Both the position numbers and the translations under genes were made by a program. From assembly GCA_938048185.1 (NCBI GenBank), contig CALIVT010000016.1, positions 62,001-126,000 of the forward strand: a stretch of DNA of 64,000 bases, read 5' to 3'. The stretch comes from an uncultured Arenicella sp. GTDB taxonomy: Bacteria; Pseudomonadota; Gammaproteobacteria; Arenicellales; Arenicellaceae. Position 1 is the stretch's first letter; every line of letters begins with the position of its first letter. Below the pieces are notes generated by a model that made no database searches, was not told the DNA's origin, and was given only the letters and a program-made list of their open reading frames with translations. Positions 30,971-41,823 of the stretch are shown here, piece by piece.

Positions 30971-31300
30971 CTAAAACGGCATTTTCATGCCAGGAATATC
31001 TAAACCGCCCGTTAAACCGGCCATTTTTTCCTTAGAGGTTTTTTCAACCTTACGTACTGCATCGTTCATTGCCGCAGCGACTAGGTCCTCAAGAACTTCC
31101 TTATCATTGATGTCACCTAACAAGTCAGGGTCAATCGACACTCGCTTGACATCATGACGGCAATTCATAACAAGCGACACCATACCGCCACCAGACTCAC
31201 CGGTGACTTCAATGTTGGCTAGCTCCTCTTGCGCCTTCTGCATATTTTCCTGCATCGCTTGCGCTTGCTTCATTAAGTTACCTAATCCGCCTTTCATCAT
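30971..31300 (-). CDS. ybaB: YbaB/EbfC nucleoid-associated protein
   Basis: Small DNA-binding protein of 109 residues that forms a tweezer-like dimer and binds DNA in the nucleoid. The start [21 protein letters not shown] and the central [15 protein letters not shown] are typical. A Gly/Met-rich tail ([15 protein letters not shown]) ends it. It lies 32 bp after dnaX and 7 bp before recR, the classic arrangement, which links it to recombination and replication. Confidence 0.96.
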   Translation of the reverse strand: MMKGGLGNLMKQAQAMQENMQKAQEELANIEVTGESGGGMVSLVMNCRHDVKRVSIDPDLLGDINDKEVLEDLVAAAMNDAVRKVEKTSKEKMAGLTGGLDIPGMKMPF

Positions 31301-31332
31301 ACTAAAACTCGCTATTTAACACCGCCAACTAG

Positions 31333-33090
<1,758 letters not shown>

Positions 33091-33157
33091 AGAGTAGTAA
33101 TACCAGACTTAGTTCTTAATTTCTCGATATAGAACGACTAACGCCACGTCGCGCGCA

Positions 33158-33189
33158 AATTTCTGAACGCTTCAATTTCTGAATGCTTT
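33158..33189. repeat. Imperfect 16-bp tandem duplication upstream of dnaX
   Basis: AATTTCTGAACGCTTC (33158-33173) is followed directly by AATTTCTGAATGCTTT (33174-33189), with two mismatches. Confidence 0.8.
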
Positions 33190-33224
33190 ATCAGCCCTAA
33201 CAAACCTTGGGCTTACGTTTTAAA

Positions 33225-33295
33225 AAGCCTTTAGCTATGTATTAAGCCTTTAGCTATATCTTTAAAGCCTTTAGCTATAAAAAGCCTTTAGCTAT
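33225..33295. repeat. Four-copy 14-bp repeat between ffs and dnaX
   Basis: AAGCCTTTAGCTAT occurs exactly four times, starting at 33225, 33244, 33265 and 33282, separated by only 3-7 AT-rich bases. It lies just downstream of the SRP RNA gene on the minus strand and upstream of dnaX. The spacers are too short for CRISPR. Confidence 0.95.
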
Positions 33296-33343
33296 ACAAG
33301 ACACCTGTTAGCCGCCAGGGTTCAAGAAGCGTTAAACGAAAAA

Positions 33344-33449
33344 GTGGTGGCTAACCTGATCACAGCACCCGAATCAATTGCTGCGGCTGCTCCCTTCCGG
33401 GCCTGACCGGGTTCACAACCTATCGCCACTGTGGAGACTAACCACCACC
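33344..33449 (-). ncRNA. ffs: Signal recognition particle RNA, 4.5S
   Basis: About 106 bases on the minus strand. The 5' arm GTGGTGGTTAG pairs with the 3' arm ending TAGCCACCAC. The conserved apical core carries GGTCAGGCCCGGAAGG followed by GAGCAGCC, which forms the Ffh-binding helix 8 with its GGAA tetraloop. A TTTTT run follows the 3' arm and acts as terminator. Small SRP RNA genes lie beside dnaX in many gammaproteobacteria. The exact ends are inferred from the pairing. It works with Ffh and FtsY in co-translational targeting. Confidence 0.96.
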
Positions 33450-33457
33450 GAGGGGCG

Positions 33458-33463
33458 ATTATA
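33458..33463 (-). promoter_or_regulatory. ffs -10 box with GC-rich discriminator
   Basis: A perfect TATAAT on the minus strand lies 8 bases before the SRP RNA 5' end. It is followed by CGCCCC, a GC-rich discriminator like those of growth-rate-controlled stable-RNA promoters. The -35 region is weak (near AGGCGT at 17 bases). Confidence 0.65.
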
Positions 33464-33589
33464 GCGAAGGCTGATGCTCACGCCTATATACATGACTCGT
33501 TTTCGTAAAAAAATGTGCTAATTAATTTCAGTTTAGCGAGTTTGGTTTATCATTAGGGCAATCTTCCAGCTCTCGCTTAACATTTGCCA

Positions 33590-34921
33590 ATGAATCGCAC
33601 TCATAACGTTTATCAAGTAAGCCAGCTTACCGACGAGATGCGGCGTTTGATGGAGACAAGCTACCCTGAAATTTGGATCGAAGGCGAACTGTCTTCGTTG
33701 AGCGCTCCCGCGTCAGGACACCTTTATTTCAGTTTAAAGGACGAACGTTCACAATTGCGCTGCGCGATGTTTAAAGGCCGCGCCAGCGTTAGTCGCTATC
33801 GGCCAAAAGCGGGTGATTTAGTGCGCGTGCGAGCAAAGATATCGGTTTACACTGCGCGTGGTGATCTGCAATGCATTGTGCAGCACATTGAGGAAGCCGG
33901 CGAAGGCGTTTTGCAGCGACGCTTTGAAGAGCTAAAAGACAAGCTCAATAACGAAGGTCTGTTTGATCACGCGCACAAACGAGCCCTACCGTCGTTGCCA
34001 AAGCGCATTGGCATTGTATCTTCTCCAACGGGCGCAGCCGTGCGCGACATTATCAGCGCGCTAAAGCGCCGCTGCCCTGGGCTTCCGGTCACCTTGTATC
34101 CCGCTGTCGTACAGGGCGAGACCGCGGCAAGCTCGATTATCACCGCTATTCGTGATGCTGTTCAGCACCAACAATGTGATGTTCTATTGCTCAGCCGTGG
34201 CGGCGGCTCATTGGAGGACTTATGGTGCTTTAATCACGAAGACCTTGCGCGTGAAATTCATCGCTGCCCTATCCCGATCGTCAGCGGCGTTGGTCATGAA
34301 GTTGATGTGACTATCGCCGACTTGGTGGCAGACTTGCGTGCGCCTACCCCTACCGCCGCCGCCGAGTTGGTCAGCCCGGATGCTGAACAATTGAGCAACC
34401 AACTTGTGAGCTTACAATTTCGGTTACCACGTAGTTTTGAGCGGCTAATGCAACGCCAATCTCAACAGGTTGATATGCTCGCCAAGCAATTGGTTCACCC
34501 GCGGCGGCAATTACAGTTGAACCGTGATCGGCTCACCCAACTTGGTGCGCGTCTCAAACGTAATATGCTTGGCAATCTACAACAACAAACCCGCCAAGCA
34601 AGCAACCAAGCTCGACGCATCGCTGCGCAAAAACCGACAAAATTTTTAGCACGTAACCGCGCGGCTACCGTGGCGCTAGCGCAGCGTGCAAATCGAGCCG
34701 CGCAAGGCCAATTAAGCACAACGCGAAAAAGTGTGGAAAATTTAGCTGGGCAATTAAACTTAGTCAGCCCACTCGCCACGCTCGATCGAGGTTTTTCAAT
34801 TACACGAGACCAAAAGAACACCATTATAAAAGCCAGTAGCCAAGTAAATGCTAACGACGAAATCACCGTCATGCTGAGCGACGGTTCCTTAAATTGTAAC
34901 GTTCTTAAGGTCGCGAAATAA
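33590..34921 (+). CDS. xseA: Exodeoxyribonuclease VII large subunit
   Basis: Catalytic subunit of the single-strand exonuclease ExoVII, active in repair and recombination. The protein from this ATG has 443 residues. It has an N-terminal OB fold (YPEIWIEGELSSLSAPASG), a catalytic domain with RIGIVSSPTGAAVRDI, LLSRGGGSLEDLWCFN and GVGHEVDVTIADLVADLRA, then a long coiled coil and a short C-terminal segment. The in-frame TTG at 33584 is a less likely start. No Shine-Dalgarno sequence is visible. The small subunit XseB is not in the window. The next gene begins at the base after its stop. Confidence 0.96.
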   Translation: MNRTHNVYQVSQLTDEMRRLMETSYPEIWIEGELSSLSAPASGHLYFSLKDERSQLRCAMFKGRASVSRYRPKAGDLVRVRAKISVYTARGDLQCIVQHIEEAGEGVLQRRFEELKDKLNNEGLFDHAHKRALPSLPKRIGIVSSPTGAAVRDIISALKRRCPGLPVTLYPAVVQGETAASSIITAIRDAVQHQQCDVLLLSRGGGSLEDLWCFNHEDLAREIHRCPIPIVSGVGHEVDVTIADLVADLRAPTPTAAAELVSPDAEQLSNQLVSLQFRLPRSFERLMQRQSQQVDMLAKQLVHPRRQLQLNRDRLTQLGARLKRNMLGNLQQQTRQASNQARRIAAQKPTKFLARNRAATVALAQRANRAAQGQLSTTRKSVENLAGQLNLVSPLATLDRGFSITRDQKNTIIKASSQVNANDEITVMLSDGSLNCNVLKVAK

Positions 34922-35746
34922 ATGAGGGTTGCCATATCAACTAAAGGGGTTGTCACGCTTTTCGCATTATTACTATCGTTAAACGCCCTAGCCGAAGATG
35001 CGTTTAACTACCCTGGTGGTATCGCCGAATTTCGCTTTGAGAAACGCTCTTCAGAACTGCCTGAGGTCAAATTTGGCCTGCGAGAACCGGTGATACTGGA
35101 GGGCAAGAATGACTGGCGTGTATTGGTTGGCCTAGGCTTGGACTTGCTCCCGGGCGAATACGTTAGTTACGTCAAAAATGGCATAAAAGACACACCCGGA
35201 GAGCACATAAAAGTAATAGTGCGTCAAAAATCTTACCCATTTTCGGAGTTTGATTCAGCGGATGACGCTAATAAGAACTGGTCGGTATTGCTCGACCACA
35301 AAAGCTTAAGCGACATTGACTTCAGCAACACTCGGCAGCCCTCGCTGCCGCTACGATTTCCGTTTGAAGGGAATTGGTCTGATACCTTTGGCCATAAAAT
35401 GTACGATGTTGAGCGCGAAACCTTACACGTCCCGAACTCAATTAGCTTGGCGACCACGCAACTGGGCATGGTGGTTGCACCGCAAAATGCCATCGTCTCG
35501 AAAACCAGTGTATTAGAAGATGGCTCATCCGTCGTTTTTCTAGACCACGGACGTGGCTTATACAGTGTAATTTCAGGCTTGGGTGATTTAACGGTTGACG
35601 TCGGTAATGGGATCGTCGCCGGCGCGGTCATTGGTAGACTACCATCTGCAACCGACGAGGCTAACGATACTAAGCGCTTGGTATGGCAAACACTGATTAA
35701 CGGCGCCTACGTTAACCCACTTATTTTGACCCAAATCAAACCCTAG
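34922..35746 (+). CDS. Secreted protein with degenerate M23 (LytM-like) domain
   Basis: A 274-residue protein with a signal peptide (about 1-24, cleavage after NALA). The region at about 145-270 follows the M23/LytM pattern: VVFLDHGRGLYSVISG, VDVGNGIVAGAVIGRL and ING-YVNPL. The metal and catalytic residues are mostly lost: the HxxxD site reads H169 to S173, the HxH motif reads RLV, and the tyrosine-loop His is Gly. It is therefore probably a non-enzymatic envelope protein, as with EnvC or NlpD, which activate amidases. It starts at the base after the xseA stop; an M23 gene follows xseA in Pseudomonas too. Confidence 0.8.
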   Translation: MRVAISTKGVVTLFALLLSLNALAEDAFNYPGGIAEFRFEKRSSELPEVKFGLREPVILEGKNDWRVLVGLGLDLLPGEYVSYVKNGIKDTPGEHIKVIVRQKSYPFSEFDSADDANKNWSVLLDHKSLSDIDFSNTRQPSLPLRFPFEGNWSDTFGHKMYDVERETLHVPNSISLATTQLGMVVAPQNAIVSKTSVLEDGSSVVFLDHGRGLYSVISGLGDLTVDVGNGIVAGAVIGRLPSATDEANDTKRLVWQTLINGAYVNPLILTQIKP

Positions 35747-35759
35747 CAACCGACTGTCT

Positions 35760-36692
35760 ATGAGTGTAATTAAATCGAAGAAAACCTGGTTCATTGCGCT
35801 CTTCACGTCGAGCGTTTTAGCGATTTTGATATCTAATGTTGAGGTGTTGGCGCAACCTTACAAACGCTCACCAGCATTGCATCCAAAGATTGAATTTAAA
35901 CTCACGGAGTTTAGAGTAGCGCTAGCGAGAGAAGAGAAAAGCACACAAGATAAAGTTGTCGAGCCTTATAAAATTCATTACGCTGCGGCGGGCGATAAAA
36001 CCAAACCCGGAATAATATTCGTACACGGTACGCCCGGCGGCTGGGGAGCCTTTGAACGTTACCTTGAGAACCCTCGCATGCGAGACGATTTTTATATGGT
36101 CGCAGTGGATAGAATGGGTTGGGGCTTGTCAGCGCTGCCCAAGCGACAAGTCAATGGCGACTTTATGCTTCAAGCACAATCAATATCTGCCATCATGCGT
36201 CAATATCCTGACAAGAAATGGACCATCGTCGGTCATTCGTTGGGCGCGTCGATCGCGCCTAAAATCGCCTTACTCGCACCAGAGTCGGTCGATTCACTGC
36301 TATTATTGGCAGGCTCACTAAACCCCCGCTTAGGTAAGCCTCGTTGGTATAACTGGGCTGCCAGCACATGGATCGTTTCACGCCTAATTGGGGAAAGCAT
36401 GCGCTACTCAAATCGCGAGATAATGGCCTTAAGGTCAGAGCTAAAAAAGATGGATCTCGAGCTTAAGCAAAGCAAACTAGATATACACGTGGCCGTTATG
36501 CAAGGCGCAAAAGACAAGCTAGTATCGCCAAGAAATCCGGCTTATGTAAGCGCCGAATGGCAAAGCGTTTTTGCGGACGTTGAGTTAATTGAACTCGCGA
36601 ACGAGGGTCATTTTTTGCCGTGGCGCCAAACATCGCTAGTGGTCGAGACTATTTACTCGCTTAGAGCAGCGCGGGCAACGCTGGGTCGCTAG
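35760..36692 (+). CDS. Alpha/beta hydrolase, membrane-anchored or secreted
   Basis: A 310-residue alpha/beta-hydrolase with an N-terminal hydrophobic segment (about 10-30, WFIALFTSSVLAILIS), either a signal peptide or an anchor. It shows the oxyanion HGTPGGWGAF, the nucleophile elbow VGHSLGAS, a putative acid in MQGAKDKLVSP, and the terminal histidine in ANEGHFLPW. The substrate is unknown. It starts 13 bp after the LytM-like gene, so it may be co-transcribed from xseA. The stop overlaps the convergent der stop by 4 bases. Confidence 0.88.
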   Translation: MSVIKSKKTWFIALFTSSVLAILISNVEVLAQPYKRSPALHPKIEFKLTEFRVALAREEKSTQDKVVEPYKIHYAAAGDKTKPGIIFVHGTPGGWGAFERYLENPRMRDDFYMVAVDRMGWGLSALPKRQVNGDFMLQAQSISAIMRQYPDKKWTIVGHSLGASIAPKIALLAPESVDSLLLLAGSLNPRLGKPRWYNWAASTWIVSRLIGESMRYSNREIMALRSELKKMDLELKQSKLDIHVAVMQGAKDKLVSPRNPAYVSAEWQSVFADVELIELANEGHFLPWRQTSLVVETIYSLRAARATLGR

Positions 36693-38131
36693 TTCTTTTT
36701 GCGACCGCCACCACGATATTTTACTTTATCCTTACTTTTACGTGAATTCGGATTTGGCTCGAACGGATTCTCAGAGGTCTTAAAACTTAGTCTTACCTTG
36801 GTACCCACCATATCGAAGGCACGCTCAAACGTATTAGATAAATAACGCTGATAAGTCTGCGGCAATTTATCGAGCTGATTGCCATGAATAATCACGTGCG
36901 GGGGATTCATGCCGCCCTGATGCCCAAATTTAAGTTTAATACGGAAATTACCAACCATTGGCGGTGTACGTTTCTCTTCAGCTTCACGCAGAATTCTATT
37001 TACGGCGCCGGTCCCCATGTCCGTCATGGCACTTTGATAGAGCTTGTCTACAAGAGGCATAATTGCGTTAACACCCTTACCGAACTTAGCCGATATAAAT
37101 TCGATTGGGATGTTACCCATGTGGCTAAACTTTCGATCTATTTGAGCGCGTATTTGATCTTTATCATAATTACTCATGCCATCCCACTTATTGACAAGAA
37201 TCATCAAAGAACGACCGCTGCTAAAAACCAAGTTGATCAGCCTATTGTCTTGTTCGACAATGCCATCGCGCGCGTCAATGACAACCGCGACTACTTGCGC
37301 CAGCTCTAGCGCGCGCAGCGTTTTCATTACCGAAAAATGTTCTACCCTGTCGTCTATTCGAGACTTTTTACGCATGCCCGCAGTATCGATTAGAACATAT
37401 TCTTTATCGTCAACTTTAAAGGGAACGTGAATGCTGTCGCGCGTGGTTCCGGGCATATCAAATACAACAACCCGCTCCTCGCCGACCAAAGTGTTCACCA
37501 AGGTCGACTTGCCAACGTTCGGTCGCCCAACGATGGCCAACTTGGCGACACCCTCAGGTATATCATAGTCGCTGCGTTCGGCTTCTCGTTTACCTTCAGT
37601 TTCAGTCAGAATAAGGTTCATTAACGCGTTCACACCATCGCCGTTCTTACCCGAGATGATGTGCGGTTCACTTAAGCCTAGCTGATAAAAATCAGCGGCG
37701 ATCATACCTTTGTTCAAGCCTTCGGCTTTATTGATGGCCAGATACACGGTGATATTCGTATTGCGGCGTAATTGGTTGGCAATATCAAAATCGACAGGTG
37801 TGGCTCCGTCACGGCCATCGACGATAAAAATAACGGCGTCACTGTCTTGCAGCGCCTGATTAACCTGATCTTTCATCAATAAGTGAATTTCTTCATCATC
37901 AGACTCTATTCCGCCGGTGTCGACCACCCAATATGGGGTCGAGCCGATACGTCCAACCCCAACCATGCGGTCACGGGTCACGCCCGGCCGATCATCTACA
38001 ATAGCGTCACGGCTGCGCGTTAAGCGATTATAAAGCGTTGACTTGCCTACGTTCGGACGCCCGACAACCGAAATGATTGGCTTGGCTTTTTCAATCGTGG
38101 GCACTGCTTCGAAAATATCTTGCTCTTCCAC
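36689..38131 (-). CDS. der: Ribosome biogenesis GTPase Der
   Basis: Tandem GTPase for 50S subunit assembly. It has 480 residues. G domain 1 has GRPNVGKSTLYNRLTRS, DTGG and NKAEG. G domain 2 has GRPNVGKSTLVNTLVG, DTAGMRKKSRI and NKWDG. A C-terminal KH-like domain and a basic tail follow. It ends the run hisS-yfgM-bamB-der, the order seen in Escherichia and Pseudomonas. Confidence 0.98.
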   Translation of the reverse strand: MEEQDIFEAVPTIEKAKPIISVVGRPNVGKSTLYNRLTRSRDAIVDDRPGVTRDRMVGVGRIGSTPYWVVDTGGIESDDEEIHLLMKDQVNQALQDSDAVIFIVDGRDGATPVDFDIANQLRRNTNITVYLAINKAEGLNKGMIAADFYQLGLSEPHIISGKNGDGVNALMNLILTETEGKREAERSDYDIPEGVAKLAIVGRPNVGKSTLVNTLVGEERVVVFDMPGTTRDSIHVPFKVDDKEYVLIDTAGMRKKSRIDDRVEHFSVMKTLRALELAQVVAVVIDARDGIVEQDNRLINLVFSSGRSLMILVNKWDGMSNYDKDQIRAQIDRKFSHMGNIPIEFISAKFGKGVNAIMPLVDKLYQSAMTDMGTGAVNRILREAEEKRTPPMVGNFRIKLKFGHQGGMNPPHVIIHGNQLDKLPQTYQRYLSNTFERAFDMVGTKVRLSFKTSENPFEPNPNSRKSKDKVKYRGGGRKKN

Positions 38132-38245
38132 GACTGGGTTACCTATGTGAAATTATTCTAGAGAATTGATGCTTGGGGAGTTATTCACGCCCAGACTCAC
38201 TGACGTTTACGGCTTAAATATTTATTTAGCACGTGGCTCACGCGA

Positions 38246-39427
38246 TTAACTCTTATTAACCACGCTTAAAGACTGTAGGCTACCGCTACTGTCGAGAAAA
38301 TAAATTGTATCGGCATCAACCACCGGTTCGCCGACAATAGTCGACGCGCCTAACTTATGCTTGCCGACCAACTCACCATCAGCCTTTCGGATTACGTACA
38401 AATTACCCTTACCTTCGCTAACCACAACGTATGGTCCCACCGACACTGGCGCACTAACCGAATAAAATTGTAATGCTGGTTGTGACCACACTTTATTGCC
38501 ATTTGAACGATCCACCTGGTGCACAACGCCTTGCTTGTCCGTTACGTACAAAAATGCCGCGTCGTACGCTAATGAATGAAACGAAGAAACGCCCGCGCTC
38601 CACGCGATGCGTTGCTGGCGAATATCAAGCGCATGAGTGACTTCTTGGTATGAGCTTACGTATAAAAAGTCGCCGACCAGCAATGGATTAGTGTCAACAT
38701 CGGATAAGCGATCAATTTCGTTAGTACCACGCGGAAAACTGATCGGAAAATCCCATAAGGCGCGCCCTGTTTTCGCTTCTAGCGCGGCCATATTCCCGTC
38801 TGAGAAACCGGTAAATACGACGCCTTGAGCTAAAACCGGTCGCGACTCACCGCGTAAGGTTAGTTTTGGCAATTGGCGGCTGATCGACCATTGAACCGCG
38901 CCATCGTAGGCTGATAAGCCATAAACTCGCCCATCGGCGGTACGTGCAACGACAATGTCGCCGTCGATTACCGGGCTGGCTAATATTTCACTACTGAGCT
39001 GCGCTTGCCACGCGATCGATCCATCGTTCTGTTTAAACGCATAAACAATACCTTGATTAGTGCCAAGTAAGACTAAACCACCACCAACACCGACACCGGC
39101 TGAAACAGCCTCTTTCTTGAGCTTAGTTTGCCATTCGGGCTTACCATTAGCCGCTGAAACTTTATAAACCCGGCCATTGGGTGATGCTGCATAAATCGAC
39201 TCGCCAAATAAAACCGGCGACAAAACCGCGTCGCCCGAGCCGATTTTCTTACCTAAGCTAGTACGCCAATTTCGTTTTGTATTCGTGCTGCTTTGCACTT
39301 TAGGCTTGCTAGGTTTTTGCTCTTCACCAAAAAAATCGGTTTTCTTCGAACCACCACCGCACGCAGCTAAAAGCAGTGACAATGCTAACGGCAATATAAG
39401 TGGCAATATCCAGCGCATTTTTATCAT
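38246..39427 (-). CDS. bamB: Outer-membrane assembly lipoprotein BamB
   Basis: Beta-propeller lipoprotein of the BAM complex. It has 393 residues. The signal peptide ends with the lipobox LLLAAC at Cys23. The rest is a PQQ-like repeat propeller with Trp-rich blades (AANGKPEWQTKLKKEAV, NDGSIAWQAQLSSEILASP). MRW at codon 4 (39418) is an alternative start. It lies between yfgM and der as usual. BamC is encoded at 2.2 kb. Confidence 0.96.
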   Translation of the reverse strand: MIKMRWILPLILPLALSLLLAACGGGSKKTDFFGEEQKPSKPKVQSSTNTKRNWRTSLGKKIGSGDAVLSPVLFGESIYAASPNGRVYKVSAANGKPEWQTKLKKEAVSAGVGVGGGLVLLGTNQGIVYAFKQNDGSIAWQAQLSSEILASPVIDGDIVVARTADGRVYGLSAYDGAVQWSISRQLPKLTLRGESRPVLAQGVVFTGFSDGNMAALEAKTGRALWDFPISFPRGTNEIDRLSDVDTNPLLVGDFLYVSSYQEVTHALDIRQQRIAWSAGVSSFHSLAYDAAFLYVTDKQGVVHQVDRSNGNKVWSQPALQFYSVSAPVSVGPYVVVSEGKGNLYVIRKADGELVGKHKLGASTIVGEPVVDADTIYFLDSSGSLQSLSVVNKS

Positions 39428-39473
39428 TATTTATGTCTCTAAATATAGTCTTGGAAGCACTTTAGCTTAGTAC

Positions 39474-40331
39474 TTATTGTTGTTCTTCAGCCTGTTGAAC
39501 CGAGTCTGAGGCTGCTTCGACTTGTTCTACAACGTTGTCGACTGTTTGTGACGTGGTCTCGAGAGTGCCTTCGACCGCCGACTGCACTTCTGCGCTAACG
39601 CTGTCTGCTGATGCTTCTAGCGTAGTATTTTCAACACTGGCATCAGCGTCGCCACTAACACTAGACTCCGAAGACGGAGCGCTATCATTGGGCGCGGCTT
39701 CCGGTAAACGATCGAGCTTAAGACTCAATACCCGCGCATAAGATGATTGTGCGCTTGGCAACGTGTCTATGGCTTTCTGAAAAAACTCACGCGCGGCAAC
39801 CTCATCGCCCTTTTTCAAGCTGATTTCAGCTAAAATCTCTGCATAATTTGACTCAAAACCTTGGGTCGGAGTGTGGCTGGCTAAGGCTTTCGCCTGCTCT
39901 AAGTCGCCCTGCGACAACTTTACCTTTGCCTGTCGAATACGTGCAGTATGTTGCAAACCCGACTCTTTCGCATTATCGACTACCCATTGCAGTTCAGCAT
40001 AAGCCGCATCAAGGTCGCTTGTCGATAACTGCTTTGCTTTTAGTAAGGCCGCTTTTGCCGCATACGACGAACTCGAATACTTATCTTTTAACAGCGAAAC
40101 TTGTTCATCGATATTGGATAGACTCGAATCAGCAACTTCAACTAAGGTCGCCGCGTAAAGTTCCGACGCTTCTTCAGCGTTGGTTTGCTGACTGGTTTTG
40201 TATTGTTCATAGCCGAAGATAGCACCCAAACCAAGGGCAACACCGATAGCCAGCGCTGGGCCATTATCTTTTAACCATTGACGGGCACGCTCGTCTTGTT
40301 CTTCAGGGGTCAGAAAAATATCATCAGCCAT
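39474..40331 (-). CDS. yfgM: YfgM-like inner-membrane TPR protein
   Basis: Bitopic protein that in Escherichia binds the periplasmic chaperone PpiD at the Sec translocon. Here 285 residues: a cytoplasmic N-terminus, a transmembrane helix (about 27-43, GPALAIGVALGLGAIFGY), and periplasmic TPR-like helices to about residue 210. The last 75 residues are a low-complexity Ser/Ala/Glu/Val-rich acidic tail that the roughly 206-residue enteric protein lacks. It sits between hisS and bamB, the conserved position. Confidence 0.92.
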   Translation of the reverse strand: MADDIFLTPEEQDERARQWLKDNGPALAIGVALGLGAIFGYEQYKTSQQTNAEEASELYAATLVEVADSSLSNIDEQVSLLKDKYSSSSYAAKAALLKAKQLSTSDLDAAYAELQWVVDNAKESGLQHTARIRQAKVKLSQGDLEQAKALASHTPTQGFESNYAEILAEISLKKGDEVAAREFFQKAIDTLPSAQSSYARVLSLKLDRLPEAAPNDSAPSSESSVSGDADASVENTTLEASADSVSAEVQSAVEGTLETTSQTVDNVVEQVEAASDSVQQAEEQQ

Positions 40332-40412
40332 GGTGTGTTCAATCTCGTTCTAAGTTTTTAAGTTTGTAGGTCAGCGAGCGGCGTTTATATTAACCACCCG
40401 CGAAACCGAGCA

Positions 40413-41705
40413 TTATAGCGATTCTAATAGATTAGTCACGATGTTCGCGACGTCCTTTTGCGCGACAGTTTGCTGTTCTAGTGGTGTTTTAGTGCGTCGC
40501 AGGGGTTTGATACTCACAGTTTGAGCTTCTGCCTCTTGTTCGCCGACAATAAGCGCTAGCGCCGCCGCGCTTTTATCAGCACGTTTGAACTGGTTTTTCA
40601 TGCTGCCATCGCCCATAAAACACTGCACAGAATGCCCCGCTTGAACCAAGGCAACTTGCAGCTGAAGTGCCTGCTCGCGTGCCAAGTCCCCAACCGACAC
40701 TAAGTACACATCAGGGGCACTGGTTTGCCTGCTAATCGGCGCATCTTGCTCTTGCAAAATTTGAATCAAACGCTCCAAGCCCATGCCAAAACCAAAGCCT
40801 GGTGTCGGCTTGCCCCCGAGCTGTTCAACCATGCGGTCATAGCGACCGCCGCCACACACCGTAGACTGAGCGCCAAATTCGGCATTTATAAATTCGAACA
40901 CCGTATCGTTATAATAATCCAACCCCCGAACCAATCGTGGGTTCACGGTAAATGCTATGTCCAGAGCCTGTAGGTAGCGTTGCAAGCGACTAAAACTCTC
41001 AACTGAGCGTTCAGATAGAAAGTCTAGAATGCTGGGCGCTTCTTCTAAAAGAGCTTGAACGTCTTGGTTCTTACTATCAAGTATGCGCAGCGGATTAGTG
41101 CTCAAACGACGTTGGCTATCTTCGTCTAACTTGTCTTTGTACCCAGATAAATACTCCACCAATGCAGCACGATATCGTTCACGTGTATCCGCATCGCCTA
41201 AGCTATTGATCTGCAACTCGGTTCGCGTAAGCCCCAATGCCTTGAAGACCTGGCTCACCATCGACAACACCTCAGCCTCGATATCAGGGGTGGTCCAGCC
41301 ATAGCACTCAACGCCGACTTGATGAAATTGCCGATAACGGCCTTTTTGCGGACGCTCATGACGAAACATCGGGCCGGTGTACCACAATCGCTGTTGCTGG
41401 TTATAAAATAAACCATTCTCAATACCAGCCCGTACTACGCATGCGGTCCCCTCAGGGCGCAGCGTCAAACTGTCACCATTGCGGTCATCAAAGGTATACA
41501 TTTCTTTCGAAACGATATCCGTGTCGCTACCAATAGAACGCGCGAATAAATGCGTACTCTCTATTATCGGTGTTCGAATCTGCTGATAACCATTTCGAGA
41601 GAATACGTTTGCACAAACACGCTCAACCTCTAGCCAAAGCGAGCTTTGGCTCGGCAATATATCGTTCATGCCTCGAACGGCTTTGATCTGGGCTTGCTTA
41701 CTCAT
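40413..41705 (-). CDS. hisS: Histidyl-tRNA synthetase
   Basis: Class II aminoacyl-tRNA synthetase that charges tRNA-His. It has 430 residues. Motif 2 is MFRHERPQKGRYRQFHQVG, the histidine-specific loop is LVRGLDYYNDTVFEF, and motif 3 is GFGFGMGLERL. A C-terminal anticodon-binding domain follows. In related genomes ispG lies between rodZ and hisS; here only 118 bp separates them. Confidence 0.98.
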   Translation of the reverse strand: MSKQAQIKAVRGMNDILPSQSSLWLEVERVCANVFSRNGYQQIRTPIIESTHLFARSIGSDTDIVSKEMYTFDDRNGDSLTLRPEGTACVVRAGIENGLFYNQQQRLWYTGPMFRHERPQKGRYRQFHQVGVECYGWTTPDIEAEVLSMVSQVFKALGLTRTELQINSLGDADTRERYRAALVEYLSGYKDKLDEDSQRRLSTNPLRILDSKNQDVQALLEEAPSILDFLSERSVESFSRLQRYLQALDIAFTVNPRLVRGLDYYNDTVFEFINAEFGAQSTVCGGGRYDRMVEQLGGKPTPGFGFGMGLERLIQILQEQDAPISRQTSAPDVYLVSVGDLAREQALQLQVALVQAGHSVQCFMGDGSMKNQFKRADKSAAALALIVGEQEAEAQTVSIKPLRRTKTPLEQQTVAQKDVANIVTNLLESL

Positions 41706-41823
41706 AGGTATCTAGGTGTCAGGGCTAGTATCGGATCTAAGGCGTTGTGATAGAGGCTCGCGGAACATAAACTAAAATTCAACTTGGCTATCTGAAACTG
41801 GCTAGACGAGTATCACGATGGCC

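Noticed and set aside
33225..33295. Possible CRISPR array
   Set aside because: The unit is 14 bp and the spacers are 3-7 bp, far below CRISPR sizes, and no cas gene is near.
34495..34956. 153-residue minus-strand ORF opposite xseA
   Set aside because: xseA is clearly coding here, and the antisense product is rich in Arg, Cys and Trp with no recognisable domain.
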